From Canna indica (lineage: Eukaryota; Streptophyta; Magnoliopsida; Zingiberales; Cannaceae): a stretch of DNA of 64,000 nucleotides. Position 1 is the stretch's first letter. Each line of letters begins with the position of its first letter. The stretch covers positions 49,673,501 to 49,737,500 of the forward strand of contig CP136893.1 of NCBI GenBank assembly GCA_034359265.1, in the 5' to 3' direction. A program made the position numbers and the translations under genes. Below are positions 1 to 12,563 of this stretch, piece after piece. The notes under the pieces are model-generated. The model was not told the DNA's origin. It searched no databases and saw nothing but the letters and a program-made list of their open reading frames with translations.

Positions 1-108
1 AAACTAATATAAAGAATTGCACGCTTTTTCGAATAGAATCTTGGACAAAGCTGACTCATTGAACTTCGGGGTATCAGCTCGAAACGACCAGCAACCTGTG
101 ACCTGAGC
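1..108. repeat. Partial class A monomer at left edge
   Basis: The window opens inside an A monomer, missing about its first 54 bases. It carries rare variants ('aaactaatataaagaa' and 'cttggacaaagctgac') that recur at 6810-6865, marking that monomer as a close relative. Confidence 0.95.
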
Positions 109-270
109 GACTCCAGAACATTCAGTGTGATGGGAGAAGTTGTTAATCGATTTATTTTTGACAGACTAATGCAAAGAATTGCATGCTTTTTCGAATAGAA
201 TCTAGAACGAAGTCGACTGATTGACCTTCGGGGTATCGGCTAGAAACGCCCAGCAATCTAAGTCGCGAGC
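109..270. repeat. Class B monomer, reference copy (162 bp)
   Basis: Class B has 'gattta' at 41-46, 'gacagactaatgc', 'gcatgc' at 73-78 (an SphI site), 'tctaga' (XbaI), 'gtcgac' (SalI), 'ggctagaaacgccc' and the ending 'ctaagtcgcgagc'. A sub-form reads 'gcattctttttcgatt' (for example 728-889). B is usually followed by S or D. The sites could distinguish classes on a digest. Confidence 0.9.
169..184. other. Short dyad in the monomer (example in class B)
   Basis: 'atgcaaagaattgcat' has 6-base complementary arms around 'agaa'. In A, C and S monomers the arms are 5 bases ('tgcaa'/'ttgca'); in D and E the change to 'atacaaataattgc' weakens it to about 3. It sits at monomer positions 61-76, directly left of the break points in S, the 141-bp and the 218-bp monomers. 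A structural or protein-binding role is only a possibility. Confidence 0.5.
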
Positions 271-565
271 GACTCCAGAATATTCACTGTGATGGGAGAA
301 GTTGTTAATCGAGTTATTTTGGACAAACTAATGCAAAGAATTGCACCGACTGATTGAACTTCGGGGTATCGGTTCGAAACGACCAGAAATCTGAGTCACA
401 AGCGACTCCAGAACATTCACTGTGATGGGAGAAGTTGTTAATCGATTTATTTTTGACAGACTAATGCAAAGAATTGCACGCTTTTTCGAATAGAATCTAG
501 AATGAAGTCAACTGATTGAACTTCGGGGTATCGGTTCGAAACGACCAGAAATCTAAGTCACAAGC

Positions 566-727
566 GACTCCAGGACATTCATTGTGATGGGAGAAGTTGT
601 TAATCGAGTTATTTTTGACAAACTAATGCAAAGAATTGCACGCTTTTTCGAATAGAATCTTGAACGAAGCCGACTCATTGAACTTCGGGGTATCAGCTCG
701 AAACGACCAGCAACCTGTGACCTGAGC
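566..727. repeat. Class A monomer, reference copy (162 bp)
   Basis: Class A is recognised by 'gagtta' at monomer positions 41-46, 'gacaaactaatgc' at 52-64, 'cacgctttttcgaat', 'gaacgaagccgactcattg', 'cagctcgaaacgacc' and the ending 'caacctgtgacctgagc'. It opens most HOR units in the left half and is nearly always followed by B. A diverged A (with 'caatctgtgac') persists to the right end of the window. Confidence 0.9.
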
Positions 728-889
728 GACTCCAGAACATTCACTGTGATGGGAGAAGTTGTTAATCGATTTATTTTTGACAGACTAATGCAAAAAATTG
801 CATTCTTTTTCGATTAGAATCTAGAACGAAGTCGACTGATTGACCTTCGGGGTATCGGCTAGAAACGCCCAGCAATCTAAGTCGCGAGC

Positions 890-1022
890 GACTCCAGAAT
901 ATTCACTGTGATGGGAGAAGTTGTTAATCGAGTTATTTTTGACAAACTAATGCAAAGAATTGCACCGACTGATTGAACTTCGGGGTATCGGTTCGAAACG
1001 ACCAGAAATCTGAGTCACAAGC
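890..1022. repeat. Class S short monomer, reference copy (133 bp)
   Basis: This monomer lacks 29 bp: the sequence runs 'aattgcac' directly into 'cgactgattg', with the junction at 965/966. The left part matches class A and the right part class C ('ggttcgaaacgacc', ending 'ctgagtcacaagc'). I count 73 copies, first at 271-403 and last at 45654-45786. A common sub-form has 'ttattttgga' in place of 'ttatttttga'. The identical breakpoint in all copies implies one founding deletion later amplified. Since 133 is not a multiple of 3, it also interrupts any reading frame running through the 162-bp monomers. Confidence 0.95.
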
Positions 1023-2260
1023 GACTCCAGAACATTCACTATGATGCGAGAAGTTGTTAATCGATTTATTTTTGACAGACTAATGCAAAGAATTCCACGC
1101 TTTTTCGAATAGAATCTAGAACGAAGTCGACTGATTGACCTTCGGGGTATCGGCTAGAAACGCCCAGCAATCTAAGTCGCGAGCGACTCCATAACATTCA
1201 CTGTGATGGGTGAAGTTGTTAATCTAAATATTTTTGACAGACTAATACAAATAATTGCACGATTTTTCGAATAGAATCTTGAACGAAGCCGACTGGTTGA
1301 ACTTCGGGGTATCGGCTAGAAACGCCCAGCAATCTGAGTCCCGAGCGACTCCAGAACATTTACTGTGATGGGAGAAGTTGTTAATCGAGTTATTTTTGAT
1401 AAACTAATACAAATAATTGCACGATTTTTTGAATAGAATCTTGAATGAAGCCAACTGGTTGAAATTCGGGGTATCGGCTAGAAACGCCCAGCAATCTGAG
1501 TCCCGAGCGACTCCAGAACATTCACTGTGATGGGAGAAGTTGTTAATCGAGTTATTTTTGACAAACTAATGCAAAGAATTGCACGCTTTTTCGAATAGAA
1601 TCTTGAACGAAGCCGACTCATTGAACTTCGGGGTATCAGCTCGAAACGACCAGCAACCTGTGACCTGAGCGACTCCAAAACATTCACTGTGATGGGAGAA
1701 GTTGTTAATCGATTTATTTTTGACAGACTAATGCAAAGAATTGCATGCTTTTTCGAATAGAATCTAGAACGAAGTCGGCTGATTGACCTTCGGGGTATCG
1801 GCTAGAAACGCCCAACAATCTAAGTCGCGAGCGACTCCAGAATATTCACTGTGATGGGAGAAGTTGTTAATCGAGTTATTTTTGACAAACTAATGCAAAG
1901 AATTGCACCGACTGATTGAACTTCGGGGTATCGGTTCGGAACGACCAGAAATCTGAGTCACAAGCCACTCCAGAACATTCACTGTGATGGGAGAAGTTGT
2001 TAATCGATTTATTTTTGACAGACTAATGCAAAGAATTGCATGCTTTTTCGAATAGAATCTAGAACGAAGTCGACTGATTGACCTTTGGGGTATCGGCTAG
2101 AAACGCCCAGCAATCTAAGTCGCGAGCGACTCCAGAATATTCACTGTGATGGGAGAAGTTGTTAATCGAGTTATTTTGGACAAACTAATGCAAAGAATTG
2201 CACCGACTGATTGAACTTCGGGGTATCGGTTCGAAACGACCAGAAATCTGAGTCACAAGC

Positions 2261-2422
2261 GACTCCAGAACATTCACTGTGATGGGAGAAGTTGTTAATC
2301 GATTTATTTTTGACAGACTAATGCAAAGAATTGCACGCTTTTTCGAATAGAATCTAGAATGAAGTCAACTGATTGAACTTCGGGGTATCGGTTCGAAACG
2401 ACCAGAAATCTAAGTCACAAGC
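2261..2422. repeat. Class C monomer, reference copy (162 bp)
   Basis: Class C has 'gattta', 'gacagacta', 'cacgctttttcgaat', 'tctagaa', 'gtcaactg', 'ggttcgaaacgacc' and the ending 'agtcacaagc'. Many copies carry 'gatggtagaag' instead of 'gatgggagaag'. C closes most left-half HOR units and comes just before A. Confidence 0.88.
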
Positions 2423-4279
2423 GACTCCAGAACATTCATTGTGATGGGTGAAGTTGTTAATCGAGTTATTTTTGACAAACTAATGCAAAGAATTGCACGC
2501 TTTTTCGAATAGAATCTTGAACGAAGCCGACTCATTGAACTTCGGGGTATCAGCTCGAAACGACCAGCAACCTGTGACCTGAGCGACTCCAGAACATTCA
2601 CTGTGATGGGAGAAGTTGTTAATCGATTTATTTTTGACAGACTAATGCAAAAAATTGCATTCTTTTTCGATTAGAATCTAGAACGAAGTCGACTGATTGA
2701 CCTTCGGGGTATCGGCTAGAAACGCCCAGCAATCTAAGTCGCGAGCGACTCCAGAATATTCACTGTGATGGGAGAAGTTGTTAATCGAGTTATTTTTGAC
2801 AAACTAATGCAAAGAATTGCACCGACTGATTGAACTTCGGGGTATCGGTTCGAAACGACCAGAAATCTGAGTCACAAGCGACTCCAGAACATTCACTGTG
2901 ATGCGAGAAGTTGTTAATCGATTTATTTTTGACAGACTAATGCAAAGAATTCCACGCTTTTTCGAATAGAATCTAGAACGAAGTCGACTGATTGACCTTC
3001 GGGGTATCGGCTAGAAACGCCCAGCAATCTAAGTCGTGAGCGACTCCATAACATTCACTGTGATGGGTGAAGTTGTTAATCTAGATATTTTTGACAGACT
3101 AATACAAATAATTGCACGATTTTTCGAATAGAATCTTGAACGAAGCGGACTGGTTGAACTTCGGGGTATCGGCTAGAAACGTCAAGCAATCTGAGTCCCG
3201 AGCGACTCCAGAACATTCACTGTGATGGGAGAAGTTGTTAATCGAGTTATTTTTGACAAACTAATACAAATAATTGCACGATTTTTTGAATAGAATCTTG
3301 AATGAAGCCAACTGGTTGAAATTCGGGGTATCGGCTAGAAACGCCCAGCAATCTGAGTCCCGAGCAACTTCAGAACATTCACTGTGATGGGAGAAGTTGT
3401 TAATCGAGTTATTTTTGACAAACTAATGCAAAGAATTGCACGCTTTTTCGAATAGAATCTTGAACGAAGCCGACTCATTGAACTTCGGGGTATCAGCTCG
3501 AAACGACCAGCAACCTGTGACCTGAGCGACTCCAGAACATTCACTGTGATGGGAGAAGTTGTTAATCGATTTATTTTTCACAGACTAATGCAAAAAATTG
3601 CATTCTTTTTCGATTAGAATCTAGAACGAAGTCGACTGATTGACCTTGGGGGTATCGGCTAGAAACGCCCAGCAATCTAAGTCGCGAGCGACTCCAAAAT
3701 ATTCACTGTGATGGGAGAAGTTGTTAATCGAGTTATTTTTGACAAACTAATGCAAAGAATTGCACCGACTGATTGAACTTCGGGGTATCGGTTCGAAACT
3801 ACCAGAAATCTGAGTCACAAGCGACTCCAGAACATTCACTGTGATGGGAGAAGTTGTTAATCGATTTATTTTTGACAGACTAATGCAAAGAATTGCATGC
3901 TTTTTCAAATAGAATCTAGAACGAAGTCGACTGATTGACGTTCGGGGTATCGGCTAGAAACGCCCAGCAATCTAAGTCGCGAGCGACTCCAGAATATTCA
4001 CTGTGATGGGAGAAGTTGTTAATCGAGTTATTTTGGACAAACTAATGCAAAGAATTGCACCGACTGATTGAACTTCGGGGTATCGGTTCGAAACGACCAG
4101 AAATCTGAGTCACAAGCGACTCCAAAACATTCACTGTGATGGTAGAAGTTGTTAATCGATTTATTTTTGACAGACTAATGCAAAGAATTGCACGCTTTTT
4201 CGAATAGAATCTAGAACGAAGTCAACTGATTGAACTTCGGGGTATTGGTTCGAAACGACCAGAAATCTGAGTCACAAGC
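2423..4279. repeat. HOR 12-mer, 1857 bp, copy 2
   Basis: Same 12-monomer order as the preceding unit, in direct tandem. Starts at 2423, 2585, 2747, 2880 (B'), 3042 (D), 3204 (E), 3366, 3528, 3690, 3823, 3985 and 4118. Only scattered substitutions separate the copies, for example 'gagcaacttcag' at 3363-3374. Confidence 0.93.
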
Positions 4280-4898
4280 GACTCCAGAACATTCACTGTG
4301 ATGGGAGAAGTTGTTAATCGAGTTATTTTTGACAAACTAATGTAAAGAATTGCACGCTTTTTCGAATAGAATCTTGAACGAAGCCGACTCATTGAACTTC
4401 GGGGTATCAGCTCGAAATGACCAGCAACCTGTGACCTGAGCGACTCCAGAACATTCAGTGTGATGGGAGAAGTTGTTAATCGATTTATTTTTGACAGACT
4501 AATGCAAAGAATTGCATTCTTTTTCGATTAGAATCTAGAACGAAGTCGACTGATTGACCTTCGGGGTATCGGCTAGAAACGCGCAGCAATCTAAGTCGCG
4601 AGCGACTCCAGAATATTCACTGTGATGGGAGAAGTTGTTAATCGAGTTATTTTGGACAAACTAATGCAAAGAATTGCACCGACTGATTGAACTTCGGGGT
4701 ATCGGTTCGAAACGACCAGAAATCTGAGTCACAAGCGACTCCAGAACATTCACTGTGATGGGAGAAGTTGTTAATCGATTTATTTTTGACAGACTAATGC
4801 AAAGAATTGCACGCTTTTTCGAATAGAATCTAGAATGAAGTCAACTGATTGAACTTCGGGGTATCGGTTCGAAACGACCAGAAATCTAAGTCACAAGC
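4280..4898. repeat. HOR 4-mer A B S C, 619 bp
   Basis: Starts at 4280 (A), 4442 (B), 4604 (S) and 4737 (C). It is the smallest unit of the series and sits between two 12-mers. Together with the next 12-mer it forms a 2476-bp, 16-monomer superunit. Confidence 0.9.
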
Positions 4899-6755
4899 GA
4901 CTCCAGAACATTCATTGTGATGGGAGAAGTTGTTAATCGAGTTATTTTTGACAAACTAATGCAAAGAATTGCACGCTTTTTCGAATAGAATCTTGAACGA
5001 AGCCGACTCATTGAACTTCGGGGTATCAGCTCGAAATGACCAGCAACCTGTGACCTGAGCGACTCCAGAACATTCACTGTGATGGGAGAAGTTGTTAATC
5101 GATTTATTTTTGACAGACTAATGCAAAAAATTGCATTCTTTTTCGATTAGAATCTAGAACGAAGTCGACTGATTGACCTTCGGGGTATCGGCTAGAAACG
5201 CCCAGCAATCTAAGTCGCGAGCGACTCCAGAATATTCACTGTGATGGGAGAAGTTGTTAATCGAGTTATTTTTGACAAACTAATGCAAAGAATTGCACCG
5301 ACTGATTGAACTTCGAGGTATCGGTTCGAAACGACCAGAAATCTGAGTCACAAGCGACTCCAGAACATTCACTGTGATGCGAGAAGTTGTTAATCGATTT
5401 ATTTTTGACAGACTAATGCAAAGAATTCCACGCTTTTTCGAATAGAATCTAGAACGAAGTCGACTGATTGACCTTCGGGGTATCGGCTAGAAACGCCCAG
5501 CAATCTAAGTCGTGAGCGACTCCATAACATTCACTGTGATGGGTGAAGTTGTTAATCTAGATATTTTTGACAGACTAATACAAATAATTGCACGATTTTT
5601 CGAATAGAATCTTGAACGAAGCCGACTGGTTGAACTTCGGGGTATCGGCTAGAAACGTCAAGCAATCTGAGTCCCGAGCGACTCCAGAACATTCACTGTG
5701 ATGGGAGAAGTTGTTAATCGAGTTATTTTTGACAAACTAATACAAATAATTGCACGATTTTTTGAATAGAATCTTGAATGAAGCCCACTGGTTGAAATTC
5801 GGGGTATCGGCTAGAAACGCCCAACAATCTGAGTCCCGAGCGACTTCAGAACATTCACTGTGATGGGAGAAGTTGTTAATCGAGTTATTTTTGACAAACT
5901 AATGCAAAGAATTGCACGCTTTTTCGAATAGAATCTTGAACGAAGCCGACTCATTGAACTTCGGGGTATCAGCTCGAAACGACCAGCAACCTGTGACCTG
6001 AGCGACTCCAGAACATTCACTGTGATGGGAGAAGTTGTTAATCGATTTATTTTTGACAGACTAATGCAAAAAATTGCATTCTTTTTCGATTAGAACCTAG
6101 AACGAAGTCGACTGATTGACCTTGGGGGTATCGGCTAGAAACGCCCAGCAATCTAAGTCGCGAGCGACTCCAAAATATTCACTGTGATGGGAGAAGTTGT
6201 TAATCCAGTTATTTTTGACAAACTAATGCAAAGAATTGCACCGACTGATTGAACTTCGGGGTATCGGTTCGAAACTACCAGAAATCTGAGTCACAAGCGA
6301 CTCCAGAACATTCACTGTGATGGGAGAAGTTGTTAATCGATTTATTTTTGACAGACTAATGCAAAGAATTGCATGCTTTTTCGAATAGAATCTAGAACGA
6401 TGTCGACTGATTGACGTTCGGGGTATCGGCTAGAAACGCCCAGCAATCTAAGTCGCGAGCGACTCCAGAATATTCACTGTGATGGGAGAAGTTGTTAATC
6501 GAGTTATTTTGGACAAACTAATGCAAAGAATTGCACCGACTGATTGAACTTCGGGGTATCGGTTCGAAACGACCAGAAATCTGAGTCACAAGCGACTCCA
6601 AAACATTCACTGTGATGGTAGAAGTTGTTAATCGATTTATTTTTGACAGACTAATGCAAAGAATTGCACGCTTTTTCGAATAGAATCTAGAACGAAGTCA
6701 ACTGATTGAACTTCGGGGTATTGGTTCGAAACGACCAGAAATCTGAGTCACAAGC
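4899..6755. repeat. HOR 12-mer, 1857 bp, copy 3
   Basis: A B S B' D E A B S B S C, with starts at 4899, 5061, 5223, 5356, 5518, 5680, 5842, 6004, 6166, 6299, 6461 and 6594. It shares 'ccttgggggtatcgg' in its second B (6120-6134) with copy 2 (about 3644-3658), so these two are the closer pair. Confidence 0.92.
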
Positions 6756-7669
6756 GACTCCAGAACATTCACTGTGATGGGAGAAGTTGTTAATCGAGTT
6801 ATTTTTGACAAACTAATATAAAGAATTGCACGCTTTTTCGAATAGAATCTTGGACAAAGCTGACTCATTGAACTTCGGGGTATCAGCTCGAAACGACCAG
6901 CAACCTGTGACCTGAGCGACTCCAGAACATTCAGTGTGATGGGAGAAGTTGTTAATCGATTTATTTTTGACAGACTAATGCAAAGAATTGCATTCTTTTT
7001 CGATTAGAATCTAGAACGAAGTCGACTGATTGACCTTCGGGGTATCGGCTAGAAACGCCCAGCAATCTAAGTTGCGAGCGACTCCAGAATATTCACTGTG
7101 ATGGGAGAAGTTGTTAATCGAGTTATTTTTGACAAACTAATGCAAAGAATTGCACCGACTGATTGAACTTCGGGGTATCGGTTCGAACCGACCAGAAATC
7201 TGAGTCACAAGCGACTCCAGAACATTCACTATGATGGGAGAAGTTGTTAATCGATTTATTTTTGACAGACTAATGCAAAGAATTGCATGCTTTTTCGAAT
7301 AGAATCTAGAACGAAGTCAACTGATTGACCTTCGGGGTATCGACTAGAAACGCCCAGCAATCTAAGTCGCGAGCGACTCCAGAATATTCACTGTGATGGG
7401 AGAAGTTGTTAATCGAGTTATTTTGGACAAACTAATGCAAAGAATTGCACCGACTGATTGAACTTCGGGGTATCGGTTCGAAACGACCAGCAATGTGTGA
7501 CTCGAGCGACTCCAGAACATTCACTGTGATGGGAGAAGTTGTTAATCGATTTATTTTTGACAGACTAATGCAAAGAATTGCACGCTTTTTCGAATAGAAT
7601 CTAGAATGAAGTCAACTGATTGAACTTCGGGGTATCGGTTCGAAACGACCAGAAATCTAAGTCACAAGC
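6756..7669. repeat. HOR 6-mer A (B S)2 C, 914 bp
   Basis: Starts at 6756, 6918, 7080, 7213, 7375 and 7508. It equals the 4-mer plus one B-S dimer (295 bp). The A monomer shares rare variants with the partial A at 1-108. Confidence 0.9.
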
Positions 7670-9821
7670 GACTCCAGAACATTCATTGTGATGGGAGAAG
7701 TTGTTAATCGAGTTATTTTTGACAAACTAATGCAAAGAATTGCACGCTTTTTCGAATAGAATCTTGAACGAAGCCGACTCATTGAACTTCGGGGTATCAG
7801 CTCGAAACGACCAGCAACCTGTGACCTGAGCGACTCCAGAACATTCACTGTGATGGGAGAAGTTGTTAATCGATTTATTTTTGACAGACTAATGCAAAAA
7901 ATTGCATTCTTTTTCGATTAGAATCTAGAACGAAGTCGACTGATTGACCTTCGGGGTATCGGCTAGAAACGCCCAGCAATCTAAGTCGCGAGCGACTCCA
8001 GAATATTCACTGTGATGGGAGAAGTTGTTAATCGAGTTATTTTTGACAAACTAATGCAAAGAATTGCACCGACTGATTGAACTTCGGGGTATCGGTTCGA
8101 AACGACCAGAAATCTGAGTCACAAGCGACTCCAGAATATTCACTGTGATGGGAGAAGTTGTTAATCGATTTATTTTTGACAGACTAATGCAAAGAATACC
8201 ACGCTTTTTCGAATAGAATCTAGAACGAAGTCGACTGATTGACCTTCGGGGTATCGGCTAGAAACGCCCAGCAATCTAAGTCGTGAGCGACTCCATAACA
8301 TTCACTGTGATGGGTGAAGTTGTTAATCTAGATATTTTTGACAGACTAATACAAATAATTGCACGATTTTTCGAATAGAATCTTGAACGAAGCCGACTAG
8401 TTGAACTTCGGGGTATCGGCTAGAAACGTCAAGCAATCTGAGTCCCGAGCGACTCCAGAATATTCACTGTGATGGGAGAAGTTGTTAATCGAGTTATTTT
8501 TGACAAACTAATACAAATAATTGCACGATTTTTTGAATAGAATCTTGAATGAAGCCAACTGGTTGAAATTCGGGGTATCGGCTAGAAACGCCCAGCAATC
8601 TGAGTCCCGAGCGACTTCAGAACATTCACTGTGATGGGAGAAGTTGTTAATCGAGTTATTTTTGACAAACTAATGCAAAGAATTGCACGCTTTTTCGAAT
8701 AGAATCTTGAACGAAGCCGACTCATTGAACTTCGGGGTATCAGCTCGAAACGACCAGCAACCTGTGACCTGAGCGACTCCAGAACATTCACTGTGATGGG
8801 AGAAGTTGTTAATCGATTTATTTTTGACAGACTAATGCAAAAAATTGCATTCTTTTTCGATTAGAATCTAGAACGAAGTCGACTGATTGACCTCGGGGGT
8901 ATCGGCTAGAAACGCCCAGCAATCTATGTCGCGAGCGACTCCAGAATATTCACTGTGATGGGAGAAGTTGTTAATCGAGTTATTTTTGACAAACTAATGC
9001 AAAGAATTGCACCGACTGATTGAACTTCGGGGTATCGGTTCGAAACTACCAGAAATCTGAGTCACAAGCGACTCCAGAACATTCACTGTGATGGGAGAAG
9101 TTGTTAATCGATTTATTTTTGACAGACTAATGCAAGGAATTGCATGCTTTTTCGAATAGAATCTAGAACGAAGTCGACTGATTGACCTTCGGGGTATCGG
9201 CTAGAAACGCCCAGCAATCTAAGTCGCGAGCGACTCCAGAATATTCACTGTGATGGGAGAAGTTGTTAATCGAGTTATTTTTGACAAACTAATGCAAAGA
9301 ATTGCACCGACTGATTGAACTTCGGGGTATCGGTTCAAAATGACCAGAAATCTGAGTCACAAGCGACTCCAGAACATTCACTGTGATGGGAGAAGTTGTT
9401 AATCGATTTATTTTTGACAGACTAATGCAAAGAATTGCATGCTTTTTCGAATAGAATCTAGAACGAAGTCAACTGATTGACCTTCGGGGTATCGGCTAGA
9501 AACGCCCAGCAATCTAAGTCGCGAGCGACTCCAGAATATTCACTGTGATGGGAGAAGTTGTTAATCGAGTTATTTTGGACAAACTAATGCAAAGAATTGC
9601 ACCGACTGATTGAACTTCGGGGTATCGGTTCGAAACGACCAGAAATCTGAGTCACAAGCGACTCCAGAACATTCACTGTGATGGTAGAAGTTGTTAATCG
9701 ATTTATTTTTGACAGACTAATGCAAAGAATTGCACGCTTTTTCGAATAGAATCTAGAACGAAGTCAACTGATTGAACTTCGGGGTATCGGTTCGGAACGA
9801 CCAGAAATCTGAGTCACAAGC
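7670..9821. repeat. HOR 14-mer, 2152 bp, copy 1
   Basis: A B S B' D E A B S B S B S C, which is the 12-mer plus one extra B-S dimer. Starts at 7670, 7832, 7994, 8127, 8289, 8451, 8613, 8775, 8937, 9070, 9232, 9365, 9527 and 9660. Further copies lie at 16810-18961 and 22028-24179. Confidence 0.92.
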
Positions 9822-12563
9822 GACTCCAGAACATTCACTGTGATAGGAGAAGTTGTTAATCGAGTTATTTTTGACAAACTAATGCAAAGAATTGCACGCT
9901 TTTTCGAATAGAATCTTGAACGAAGCCGACTCATTGAACTTCGGGGTATCAGCTCGAAACGACCAGCAACCTGTGACCTGAGCGACTCCAGAACATTCAC
10001 TGTGATGGGAGAAGTTGTTAATCGATTTATTTTTGACAGACTAATGCAAAGAATTGCATGCTTTTTCGAATAGAATCTAGAACGAAGTCGACTGATTGAC
10101 CTACGGGGTATCAGCTAGAAACGCCCAGCAATCTAAGTCGCGAGCGACTCCATAACATTCACTATGATGGGAGAAGTTGTTAATCGAGTTATTTTTGACA
10201 AACTAATGCAAAGAATTGCACCGACTGATTGAACTTCGGGGTATCGGTTCGAAACGACCAGAAATCTGAGTCACAAGCGACTCCAGAACATTCACTGTGA
10301 TGGGAGAAGTTGTTAATCGATTTATTTTTGACAGACTAATGCAAAGAATTGCATGCTTTTTCGAATAGAATCTTGAACGAAGTCAACTGATTGACCTTCG
10401 GGGTATCGGCTAGAAACGCCCAGCAATCTAAGTCGCGAGCGACTCCAGAATATTCACTGTGATGGGAGAAGTTGTTAATCGAGTTATTTTGGACAAACTA
10501 ATGCAAAGAATTGCACCGACTGATTGAACTTCGGGGTATCGGTTCGAAACGACCAGAAATTTGAGTCACAAGCGACTCCAGAACATTCACTGTGATGGTA
10601 GAAGTTGTTAATCGATTTATTTTTGACAGACTAATGCAAAGAATTGCACGCTTTTTCGAATAGAATCTAGAACGAAGTCAACTGATTGAACTTCGGGGTA
10701 TCGGTTCGAAACGACCAGAAATCTGAGTCACAAGCGACTCCAGAACATTCACTGTGATGGGAGAAGTTGTTAATCGAGTTATTTTTGACAGACTAATGCA
10801 AAGAATTGCATGCTTTTTCGAATAGAATCTAGAACGAAGTCAACTGATTGACCTTCGGGGTATCGACTAGAAACGCCCAGCAATCTAAGTCGCGAGCGAC
10901 TCCAGAATATTCACTGTGATGGGAGAAGTTGTTAATCGAGTTATTTTGGACAAACTAATGCAAAGAATTGCACCGACTGATTGAACTTCGGGGTATCGGT
11001 TCGAAACGACCAGAAATCTGAGTCACAAGCGACTCCAGAACATTCACTGTGATGGTAGAAGTTGTTAATCGATTTATTTTTGACAGACTAATGCAAAGAA
11101 TTGCACGCTTTTTCGAATAGAATCTAGAACGAAGTCAACTGATTGAACTTCGGGGTATCGGTTCGAAACGACCAGAAATCTGAGTCACAAGCGACTCCAG
11201 AACATTCACTGTGATGGGAGAAGTTGTTAATCGAGTTATTTTTGACAAACTAATGCAAAGAATTGCACGCTTTTTCGAATAGAATCTTGAACGAAGCCGA
11301 CTCATTGAACTTCGGGGTATCAGCTCGAAACGACCAGCAACCTGTGACCTGAGCGACTCCAGAACATTCACTGTGATGGGAGAAGTTGTTAATCGATTTA
11401 TTTTTGACAAACTAATGCAAAGAATTGCATGCTTTTTCGAATAGAATCTAGAACGAAGTCGACTGATTGACCTTCGGGGTATCGGCTAGAAACGCCCAGC
11501 AATCTAAGTCGCGAGCGACTCCAGAATATTCACTGTGATGGGAGAAGTTGTTAATCGAGTTATTTTTGACAAACTAATGCAAAGAATTGCACCGACTGAT
11601 TGAACTTCGGGGTATCGGTTCAAAATGACCAGAAATCTGAGTCACAAGCGACTCCAGAACATTCACTGTGATGGGAGAAGTTGTTAATCGATTTATTTTT
11701 GACAGACTAATGCAAAGAATTGCATTCTTTTTCGATTAGAATCTAGAACGAAGTCGACTGATTGACCTTCGGGGTATCGGCTAGAAACGCCCAGCAATCT
11801 AAGTCGCGAGCGACTCCAGAATATTCACTGTGATGGGAGAAGTTGTTAATCGAGTTATTTTTGACAAACTAATGCAAAGAATTGCACCGACTGATTGAAC
11901 TTCGGGGTATCGGTTCGAAACGACCAGAAATCTGAGTCACAAGCGACTCCAGAACATTCACTGTGATGGTAGAAGTTGTTAATCGATTTATTTTTGACAG
12001 ACTAATGCAAAGAATTGCACGCTTTTTCGAATAGAATCTAGAACGAAGTCAACTGATTGAACTTCGGGGTATCGGTTCGAAACGACCAGAAATCTGAGTC
12101 ACAAGCGACTCCAGAACATTCACTGTGATGGGAGAAGTTGTTAATCGAGTTATTTTTGACAGACTAATGCAAAGAATTGCATGCTTTTTCGAATAGAATC
12201 TAGAACGAAGTCAACTGATTGACCTTCGGGGTATCGACTAGAAACGCCCAGCAATCTAAGTCGCGAGCGACTCCAGAATATTCACTGTGATGGGAGAAGT
12301 TGTTAATCGAGTTATTTTGGACAAACTAATGCAAAGAATTGCACCGACTGATTGAACTTCGGGGTATCGGTTCGAAACGACCAGAAATCTGAGTCACAAG
12401 CGACTCCAGAACATTCACTGTGATGGTAGAAGTTGTTAATCGATTTATTTTTGACAGACTAATGCAAAGAATTGCACGCTTTTTCGAATAGAATCTAGAA
12501 CGAAGTCAACTGATTGAACTTCGGGGTATCGGTTCGAAACGACCAGAAATCTGAGTCACAAGC
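9822..12563. repeat. HOR 9-mer, 1371 bp, two tandem copies
   Basis: Order A B S B S C B* S C, in copies 9822-11192 and 11193-12563. B* (10736-10897 and 12107-12268) is a hybrid with class A 'gagtta' on the left and class B 'gcatgc', 'tctaga' and 'cgactagaaacgccc' on the right. Six long and three short monomers give 1371 bp. Confidence 0.92.

Larger units (their letters stand above)
1..565. repeat. Tail of a HOR unit: (A) B S C
   Basis: Partial A, then B 109-270, S 271-403 and C 404-565. This matches the A B S C block at 4280-4898, including the rare 'acattcagtgtg' variant in B. So 1-2422 and 4334-6755 are two copies of one larger unit offset by 4333 bp. Confidence 0.9.
566..2422. repeat. HOR 12-mer, 1857 bp, copy 1
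   Basis: Order A B S B' D E A B S B S C, with starts at 566, 728, 890, 1023, 1185, 1347, 1509, 1671, 1833, 1966, 2128 and 2261. B' is the B sub-form with 'aattccacgc', creating an EcoRI site ('gaattc'). Nine long plus three short monomers give 1857 bp. Confidence 0.93.

Noticed and set aside
404..565. Pol III B-box-like 'ggttcgaaacg' in C and S monomers (tRNA or SINE origin)
   Set aside because: It matches the B-box consensus except at the end, but no convincing A box lies upstream and the flanks do not fold as a tRNA T arm. Probably chance.
553..744. Recurrent minus-strand 63-91 codon frames across the array as a multigene family
   Set aside because: They are the antisense reading of A and neighbouring monomers. 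Their positions simply follow HOR spacing (1857, 1371, 5218, 9140 bp) and no copy has independent coding signals.
4280..6755. A single uniform HOR of 2476 bp (16 monomers) for the whole left half
   Set aside because: The 16-mer fits 4280-6755 and the window start, but other units are 9-, 11-, 12- and 14-mers. The 295-bp ladder describes the region better.
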